Assembly: GCA_026120185.1 (NCBI GenBank)
Contig: JANUWF010000008.1
Coordinates: forward strand, 124,001 to 188,000
DNA: 64,000 nt
Reading direction: 5' to 3'
Source of the DNA: Voacanga thouarsii
Taxonomy: Eukaryota > Streptophyta > Magnoliopsida > Gentianales > Apocynaceae
Shown one piece after another: positions 57,457 to 64,000 of the stretch. Each line of letters opens with the position of its first letter. The stretch's first letter is position 1. The position numbers and the translations under genes are program-made. The notes under the pieces are model-generated. The model had not been told where the DNA came from. It saw only the letters and a program-made list of their open reading frames with translations, and did no database searches.

Positions 57457-59271
57457 AGTACCACTATAAAATCAACCTTATTCGAATAAGAAGAGATTGA
57501 GTCCACAAATACCTCTTGATGAGATAAACTAAGAGTAAAGGTGACTTCTTGGTGATTGGGGGAGTTCACTTGAGAAGAAGAATTGATCGGTTCCTCTTGG
57601 TCTCCTAGTTAGAAAGTCTCCAACAATAGGGGGGAAATCATTCCCTTTTTTACCTTGATTTAGGAAAAGAAAAGGAGAATAATTTAATAAAAATTGATGA
57701 AAGTTGATGAGTTGCTTACCTTAGGGTTGGTTTTCGATTTTGGTGGTGATTGGAGTTGAGATGGCCGAATTCTTCGAGAGGGTTGGCGGCTGGAATTTTT
57801 GTTTAGTAGGGGTGTTTAGGGTTGGATAGAAGGCTGGTTTGAAGATGGAAATAGGTTAGGTAAGGGGTTAGAAGAAGTTCACCTTGTTTTGGACTATTGA
57901 ACACAACAAGAAAAAATGACAGCTTTTGCCTCTATTGCTTTGGCTAAAATTGAGAAATTCTTAGGGGAGTATTATGGCTGTATTGTGGGGAGCTAAAGTG
58001 ACCAAAATAATGAGAAGAAAAAGAGAAGACAATAGGCTGATTTTCCTTTCAACTTTGGATGAGAATAGAAGAAGAACAATGAGGTCTTTTGGTGTGTTGT
58101 TTTTGTCTAAAACAAGAGAGAGTTTGAGAGCAACAAGACTAGACTTTTTCATGCATGTGTGTGTGTATATAAAGTGGCTGAAATTTGGAGAAGAGAAGGG
58201 AAGAATTTCTGGTTTATTTTGCTAAAATAAATCTTGATTGGTTGTAGGTTTCTTAGATAGAATTGTACTAAGATTGAAGATTTCTACTTGAGATAAATTA
58301 GCTATGGTTGTGGCAGCTAGGGCTTTTAATTTTCCAGAAATTTTAAGCAAGAAAATTAGGATATTAAACCAAGAAATAATTTAGTTAATATTCTAATTTA
58401 TTCTTGACAAAATAAGTAATTAAGGGATAATTATATTTAGAGATAAAATCTGGTTTTTATATGATAAAGCTGAAATTTCTTTTATCCTAACCTCTAATTT
58501 CAAAAATAGAATAATTCCAAGAGATATTTGCCTAACTTAAAAATTCAATATTATCTCTTTATTTCAAACTAAAATTCTTTAATGAAAATTAATTTAGGGA
58601 GACTTTTCTCCTATTAAAAATAACGGCTAAAATATAGCCTCCAAGATAAATGTTTCTACATTTAATTTCCTTAATAAGTCCTTTATATAATAGCTTTGAA
58701 ATTTTCAGATTTGGAAATATTTAAAATCCCTAAAAGATTAAGGTAAAATACTAACTAGAAAATAATAGAGATTTAATTTACTTTATTTGTTTTTACAAAA
58801 ATCCAAAATAATCACATTTCTATATTTTAGGAAGTGGGAAACTAAGGTGACGACAACCCTAGTATTTTTGGCCAAGAGGAGGAAAAAGAGGGGGGGGGGA
58901 GAAATAAATTAAGGAAAAGAAAGAAAAGTTTTGCAAGAGTTGGGATTTAAACTCAAGTCATCAAGGAATAAACACCAAGCTCTAATCATTGTTCCACAAT
59001 AACTCTTGTTTAAATATTCCTTAAATAAATTCCCTTAACTGCTACTCAACTCACTTCATTATTCTTCCATTACATTCTACTCTATAAGATCAAAAGCTCT
59101 ACCATCTTTTTTAACACAACTAATTCTAAATAAATAAATTTATGTAATATCAAACACATAAATCACATATACTTCATAAAAACAGTTCAAATTTATCAAA
59201 TACAATATAAGATGCAATGCTATGCATGACTTTCTCCATGAACTAATGGTGGTTTATATCGGGGTATTACA
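57457..59271 (-). repeat. Solo LTR F, part 2
   Basis: It resumes after copia E and ends GGGGTATTACA. A G-run lies near 58891-58900. The open frames at 57961-58225 occur on both strands of the same purine-rich stretch and are not conserved. The tRNA-like block is at 58940-59010. Confidence 0.8.
58940..59010 (-). other. tRNA-like block in solo LTR F
   Basis: In minus reading AACAATGATTAGAGC is followed by GACTTGAGTTTAAATCCC, at about 260 bp from the LTR start. It is more degenerate than in H, but collinear. Confidence 0.5.
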
Positions 59272-59919
59272 CATTTTGCCTCAATATTTTCTGGATGGTT
59301 TTGAGAGTTTAACGAGCATTTTGACATAAAATAGAGGCTAATCAGAGTTGTGGAAAAAAAATTATGCACAAAACAAAATGGTGTATTAAAAGGCTAAAAT
59401 GCAGAATTTTGTTATAATAAAGCGAAACCGAAAGAAAGTTTATTTACCTGAATGGAGGAATGAAAAGGACGAGAATCATGAAGGGATTTCATACCTATGA
59501 AAAGGAAAGAAGTGTGAAAATGAAAAATGGAAGAATTCGATATACAATAGGTGTATACATCTACGTTTTATTCTAAGAAGAAAATGGGGGATTAGGAAAT
59601 GAGAGATTTCCTTGTATTGATGTTAGTTTAATGTTAGTCTAAACTTGGTATACCGAACTAAGCGTGAAACGAAGTTCAATACTATAGGTCGTTCACGTTA
59701 AGCATCCGGTGACAAGCTAGACACGAAAATATCTATTCAACTATAACAACATAAGACAAGAGGTGAGACCCTTTTTAGTTTCTAAAATATTAAATGCTAG
59801 TATGCTCTATATTTTATGAATCATGTTATGTTTTAGGATCTGGAGTTGGTGTCTGCGCAGCTAGAGACGATACCATAGCTTAGGTCATCTTTTGCATATG
59901 TGCTTTTGGTTACTGTGAT
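59272..59919 (+). repeat. 3' LTR of gypsy D, part 3, end unresolved
   Basis: It begins with the CATTT duplication and runs to the start of LTR G. The true right end of LTR D (TG...CA partner) was not identified, so part of this stretch could be sequence beyond the LTR. No gene is visible. Confidence 0.55.
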
Positions 59920-60160
59920 TGTGAAACCCCAGTCAAGACCAACCTTAGAGTAAGGGGTTGGGATGCATATCATGCTTTATTTCATGATCAAATATGTTTT
60001 CATATGATTTCTATGTGCTTTGAATTTGATTTTTATTATCTTGAAGTCTTGTTAGTGAGTGAGGTGTGAGAGGGGCAAAATGGTAATTTTTGCCCGAGGT
60101 GAAAATAAGGAGATAGCTTGTAGATTGAATAGGAAATAATTTTTCTAGTGGAAATAGCAA

Positions 60161-60232
60161 CAAGAGTTGTTGTGATTTAGTGGTTAGAGCCTTGGAATTA
60201 ATTCTTGAGGTTTAAGGTTCAAAGTCCATCAT
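60161..60232 (+). other. tRNA-like block in LTR G
   Basis: GTGATTTAGTGGTTAGAGCC (A-box-like) is followed after about 30 nt by GGTTCAAAGTCC (B-box-like). It is 241 bp from the LTR start, on the sense strand of the LTR, as in H, I and F. Confidence 0.65.
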
Positions 60233-61872
60233 AGAAGCTTTAGCTTGAGTAAATTTTATTTTGCTTGGAAAGGGATGGTTTCGGCCATGAGGGCCTAGAT
60301 CAATGTGGTGATGATGTCCTAGGAGAGACATGTTAGGAGAATTCTCACTTCACTCTTTTGTTCTTCGCGAAATGCCAAAAGGGAATTCATTCTCCCTTGA
60401 TCTTTAATTTTCCTTAATTTCCAACTCCTTAGTTTGATCGAGGTGTTCTATCCTTTACCATTCCAGAAAAATTCAGTAGAGGACTAAGGTCTTTTAGGAT
60501 CAAAATGTCCTAGTAAAAGGCTTCTCATGGTTTGGAAACTGTAAATGATTTGTGGGAAAATTCAAGAGGAAAATCACTATTGAAAACTTGCTGAAATTCT
60601 TCCTCAAACTTAGTTCATTTATCTTCATGAAATGAGCTGAAATTTTCCAGCTTGTTGTACCTTCAAAAGGTCGAAAATTCTAGCTCACATTCCCTCCCAA
60701 ATGCTACCAGAAAAATGGTCTTTAGGATCAGTTGAAACCTGAAAGTTTCTTGCCCAAATTCGGATTGCACAAGTTAGAACAAAGCAGGAAAAATTCCTGT
60801 ACGAAAATCGGTTTTGAGAGCTCAAAACCAAGCTGTTTTCTCCCAGATTTTGTGCAGCACCATAGCCATGTTTTTCCTCCATAAAGAAGGCTGGAAACCA
60901 GCCTTGAATTCCCCTAAAATCCCCTTCAAACCTCTCTGCAAACCTGCTGGAAATGGTAGACGAAAATTCTGCCAGGAAAATTCTGTTCAGCGAAAATTCC
61001 TGTGCAGAATTTTTGTCCAGCTTGTTTCCTATTTTGTTTCAACTGAAAACCCCAACCTACTTCTGTCAAAACCTCTCTTAAACCTCCATTAACAGAGCTC
61101 CATTTTTCCCTGAAGTCTCTGCACGAAATTCCAACAATGGCTGACCGAAAATCTCTCTACAAAATTCCTGCAATTAAGCTTGATTGGTTTCCAAAATTTC
61201 GGTCATCTTATTTAGCAACCTTCCATAATATTTTGCTCAATGGACCAGACTTCTTCTTCATCATTGTACACCCTACTTTTAGCCACCATAAGCCTCCATA
61301 AGTCAGCATTAATCCCACAAAATTCTGTCCAAACAATCAGCCATGGCAGACTTCAAAGCTGTCCAGAAAAATCAAGATATTCTTAAGATATCTACTTTCC
61401 AAATTCACTTCCTAACAATATTCTTGAAGGATTGTAACAACTAACCTTTCCTTTTCCCTTCCAAATTAGAGAATCAACTCCCTAAACCCTACTAGAATTC
61501 AGCCAGACCTATTCCCTCAGAAAAATCGGCAGCTGCACAAACTCTTCCTCTCTCTCTCGATTTTCTTCAAGCAACAAGAACACACACACACACACACTAC
61601 ACCAAGAACACCTACTTCTTCTCTACACCTAATAACCCTCCAAACCACCTCAAACCCTCACGAAAATCTCCAGATTTAGTCTACTTATTGCTGTGAATCC
61701 ATCAACATCAATATTAACATCAAACTCCTCCAAACATCTTGCTACTTCGGATCAAAGCAAAAATTTCTGGACAAGAACATCTTCAAGGTAAACTTATTCT
61801 AACAACTTCATCCTCTTCAAACTTAATCTCTAATGAAAACCTATATGAATAAGCATGCTAATGATCTCTTCT

Positions 61873-61876
<4 letters not shown>

Positions 61877-61912
<36 letters not shown>
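61877..61912. repeat. (TC)n microsatellite in LTR G
   Basis: A run of about 18 TC units at the LTR position equivalent to the (GA)n tracts of H and I on the other strand. The minus-equivalent motif GGCC is replaced here by ATGGACC. Confidence 0.9.
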
Positions 61913-61914
<2 letters not shown>

Positions 61915-64000
61915 GGACCGAAAATTCCTCCCTTGACCGAATGGTCTCTTGTTCCATGACCATGCTTTCGCCACCCTTCTTGAACAAGATTAGCCATCTA
62001 GGAGTTGAGATCTTCTCTAAACTCCTTCAAGTCATTCATCAATCAAGTAAGTACCTTCAATCCTCTTTTTAAAATTTAGAATCATGTCACTAAGTTGATG
62101 AATGGCGATGGGGTTGTGTATGTGATGTTATTGATTGAAGCATGAGTATATGTATGATTGAGATGGAGATGGGATTTATGCATGGAAGGATTATATTGGT
62201 GGATTTAATGATGAGTTGAGATTTGATGCATGTCATAGGTAGTATTTGTGATGAAGCATGCTAGAGATTATGTCACCATGGGTGAATAGGATTTATATGC
62301 ATGATTAGATTTTGAAGCCATGATCATGTTTATGCTAGTAGAGGTTAAATCATGTAATAATAAATTTAGATCTATGCCTATGTGCAAGAATTGGATGATT
62401 TGGTGAATTGAAGGATTGAGTATGTTATTGATTATGGTTGACCATGGAATCTTGATCATGATCTAGTTGTCCCTAAGCAAATTTTATTTCATGAATAAAA
62501 TATTTACTAATAATTTTTGCTAAAGAATTTCGAAAACCCTAGGAAGGGTAGATTTGGAATTATAATATATGTAAAGGATATTTTAGTAAAATAAATAATG
62601 ATTTTTCTAGAAAATAAAATAAATAAATATTAGTTAAAAAAAAGAAAATTAATTCAAGCCCTTATGAAAAAGATTTATACTTAATAAAATATTTACTAGA
62701 TCAAAACCCTTAAGGATTTACTTATTATTTTCCAAGAAAGACTTATTAAATTTAATCTTAATTAGTTTTAGCTATCAATTATTTTCTAACAACTAAGCTA
62801 CCATTAAATCACTATTTTACCTAGTACCACCTATGGCTCTTGATAAAAAAAACTCTAAATTTTCCTTAACAAGATTTAAACTTTCAACTTATTAGAATTT
62901 ATTTCCTAATCCATTAATTATTTTAAATAACAAATTAAACTGAGCTTATAAACCTATTCAATTATTGTTTTGCCTTAAAGCTTGGGACACTAGGATCATG
63001 GTAGTAGTGAATTGAGTTGATTTAAAATTGAGGAAGTGGATTGTGGCTTGAATCTGATTAAGATTTGTATTTGCACATGTGGGGTTAGGTCATCTGTCCG
63101 AGACCTTGTTGTTGTGAGCAAGAATCAAGTAAGCTCCTGCATAAAACCTGTCTATGTGAAATGTTTTCTTATGGCAAGCTAAATATGGAGTGTATGGACA
63201 CTCGTTTATTTGAAGGCAATTGAGGGTTGAATTCATCTGTATTTCCAACGCTGGAATTATTCAAAAGTTAATGAGCAGATTTTCCAAACTCAAAACTCTT
63301 TCTAAAACTGATTTCGCTCAAAGCTTTGGAAACCCTCAAGGTGTTATTTCATGAAGCACAATGCTTTGTTCATTTTATCCCAAGTGGGAAATGTCGTTGA
63401 GTACTCAATAAGGGTGGACTACTAGGACTAGTCTTTGAAGGGTTAGGGTGAGTCTCTCAGTAGGTGGCCACCTCTGAGGGGTGAGTCCTTCCCGGATAAG
63501 ATGCCAGTTCTAGTGAGTCGTGCCGGTCCGAGCTAGCAGTTTATTTTGTTTCAGTCAAGTGACTGTGTTTTTGCCGGAATGGACACCCGGTGGTTGTTTG
63601 GGTATAGAGAAGGAGGAGTATCTTGCCCAGTAGGCCAATCACCTACTTTTGTCAGTCTGCACAACGTGTTAGGCATTCTGACCGGTTATGGGGCCCAAAG
63701 TGTGGTAACCCATATCCCTTTCTTTCGAGTGGTTGATTTTATTACTTATGTATGGCTAGAAGAGCCAAAACACCACTCTTGCTTTTGACTGATGTTTATT
63801 GCTTGCCAATGTTTCTCTTATAAAGATTTCACACTTTGCATCCACGAACTGTTTCTGCTAAATACCCAAAGCACACACGGACTTACTGAGATTTCTGTCT
63901 CACCATATTTTATCATGATTTCAGGTTGATCCTGTTGTGGGTGAGTAGCTACCTTGGAAGAGAATGTGTTTTTGATTTTATGTACTGCTTTGGGAGACGA

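Larger units (their letters stand above)
42427..59271 (-). mobile_element. Solo LTR F (gypsy gamma), split by copia E
   Basis: The ends are TGTAACCCC and GGGGTATTACA, flanked by CATTT at 42422-42426 and 59272-59276. Without copia E the LTR is about 3.4 kb and has no internal region, so it is a solo LTR made by recombination. Orientation is minus, judged from the tRNA-like block at 58940-59010 and similarity to gypsy H. It is more diverged than LTRs H, I and G. It sits in the 3' LTR of gypsy D. Confidence 0.85.
28093..59919 (+). mobile_element. Gypsy D, chromodomain Ty3/gypsy element hosting the other insertions
   Basis: Plus-strand pieces in order are gag end (28093-28397), protease to chromodomain (29837-33237), polypurine tract, and a 3' LTR in three pieces (33238-33691, 41524-42426, 59272-about 59919). 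Removing solo LTR J, copia A and solo LTR F joins the pieces at exact target duplications. The gag start and 5' LTR must lie left of copia B, outside the window. The right end of the 3' LTR is not resolved, because LTR G starts at 59920. Many stops indicate an old element. Confidence 0.8.
59920..64000 (+). repeat. LTR G (gypsy gamma), runs off the window
   Basis: It starts TGTGAAACCCC and aligns, as the reverse complement, with solo LTR I from 49546 down to about 45430. By that alignment the LTR should end about 200 bp past the window. Whether it is a 5' LTR or a solo LTR cannot be told. GTGAT (59915-59919) is the candidate left target duplication. It contains a tRNA-like block (60161-60232), a (CA)n tract near 61580-61597 and a (TC)n tract near 61877-61912. 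Confidence 0.85.

Noticed and set aside
57961..58225. Overlapping frames on both strands in solo LTR F
   Set aside because: A purine-rich stretch has few stops on either strand. There is no homology to a known domain.
60161..60232. A functional tRNA gene
   Set aside because: A- and B-box-like parts exist, but no convincing anticodon arm or acceptor pairing was found, and the block recurs in every gamma LTR.
60814..61092. A 92-codon frame in LTR G as a host gene
   Set aside because: It lies in an LTR and is built of degenerate GAAATTCTG-type words. It is not conserved in LTR I.
61833..62072. A 79-codon frame with a Leu/Ser repeat in LTR G
   Set aside because: The repeat is the translation of the (TC)n microsatellite.

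Overview
The window is plant nuclear DNA, very probably heterochromatin of a flowering plant (inference). It is AT-rich. I found no host gene, rRNA gene, functional tRNA gene or bacterial feature. Almost every base belongs to a stack of LTR retrotransposons nested in one another. All coding regions are decayed Ty1/copia or Ty3/gypsy gag-pol remnants, so they are annotated as pseudogenes and domain blocks.

The oldest visible layer is gypsy D (+), a chromodomain gypsy element. Its gag end is at 28093-28397, its pol at 29837-33237, and its 3' LTR is scattered over 33238-33691, 41524-42426 and 59272-about 59919. Everything else sits inside it. (1) Solo LTR J (28398-29836, TSD AGTTG) splits gag from protease. 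(2) Copia B (-) runs left from 28092 into D's gag. (3) Copia A (-, 33692-41523, TSD AAAAT) lies in D's LTR. (4) Solo LTR F (42427-59271, TSD CATTT) lies in D's LTR. (5) LTR G (59920 to beyond the window end) abuts or lies in D's LTR.

Second and third layers: copia 2 (+, 11291-27914, TSD ACATC) is inserted in copia B's 5' LTR and carries gypsy H (-, 14655-22758) in its gag. Copia 1 (+, about 1133-5622) is inserted in copia B's integrase and is capped on the left by gypsy C (+, LTR 191-1057). Copia E (-, 44000-57456, near-TSD AATAC/AGTAC) is inserted in solo LTR F. Its 3' LTR is split by solo LTR I (45221-49546, TSD CGATA). Nesting reaches four levels twice: D>B>copia 2>H and D>F>E>I.

There are several families. 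Copia alpha (copia 1, 2 and E) has LTRs of about 1.8 kb beginning TGTTGG.ATATGCCC or a variant. Copia beta (A and B) has LTRs of about 1.7 kb beginning TGTTAG and ending CCCAACA or CCTAACA. A long-LTR chromovirus gypsy gamma (H, I, F, G) has LTRs of about 3.4-4.3 kb beginning TGTGAAACCCC. D, C and J are each separate. The gamma LTRs share a tRNA-like block with A- and B-box resemblance about 230-260 bp from the LTR start. H, I and G also share a purine/pyrimidine microsatellite.

No element looks autonomous. Several are disabled in specific ways: copia 2 has lost catalytic Asp in both RT motif A and motif C, copia E has lost its primer-binding site and has Glu at the first integrase Asp position, copia A lacks the RT core, and gypsy H has lost both outer LTR ends. 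I found no dedicated new gene system. The points most worth a second look are the nested stratigraphy, the tRNA-like block in the LTRs and a structured leader in copia 2.
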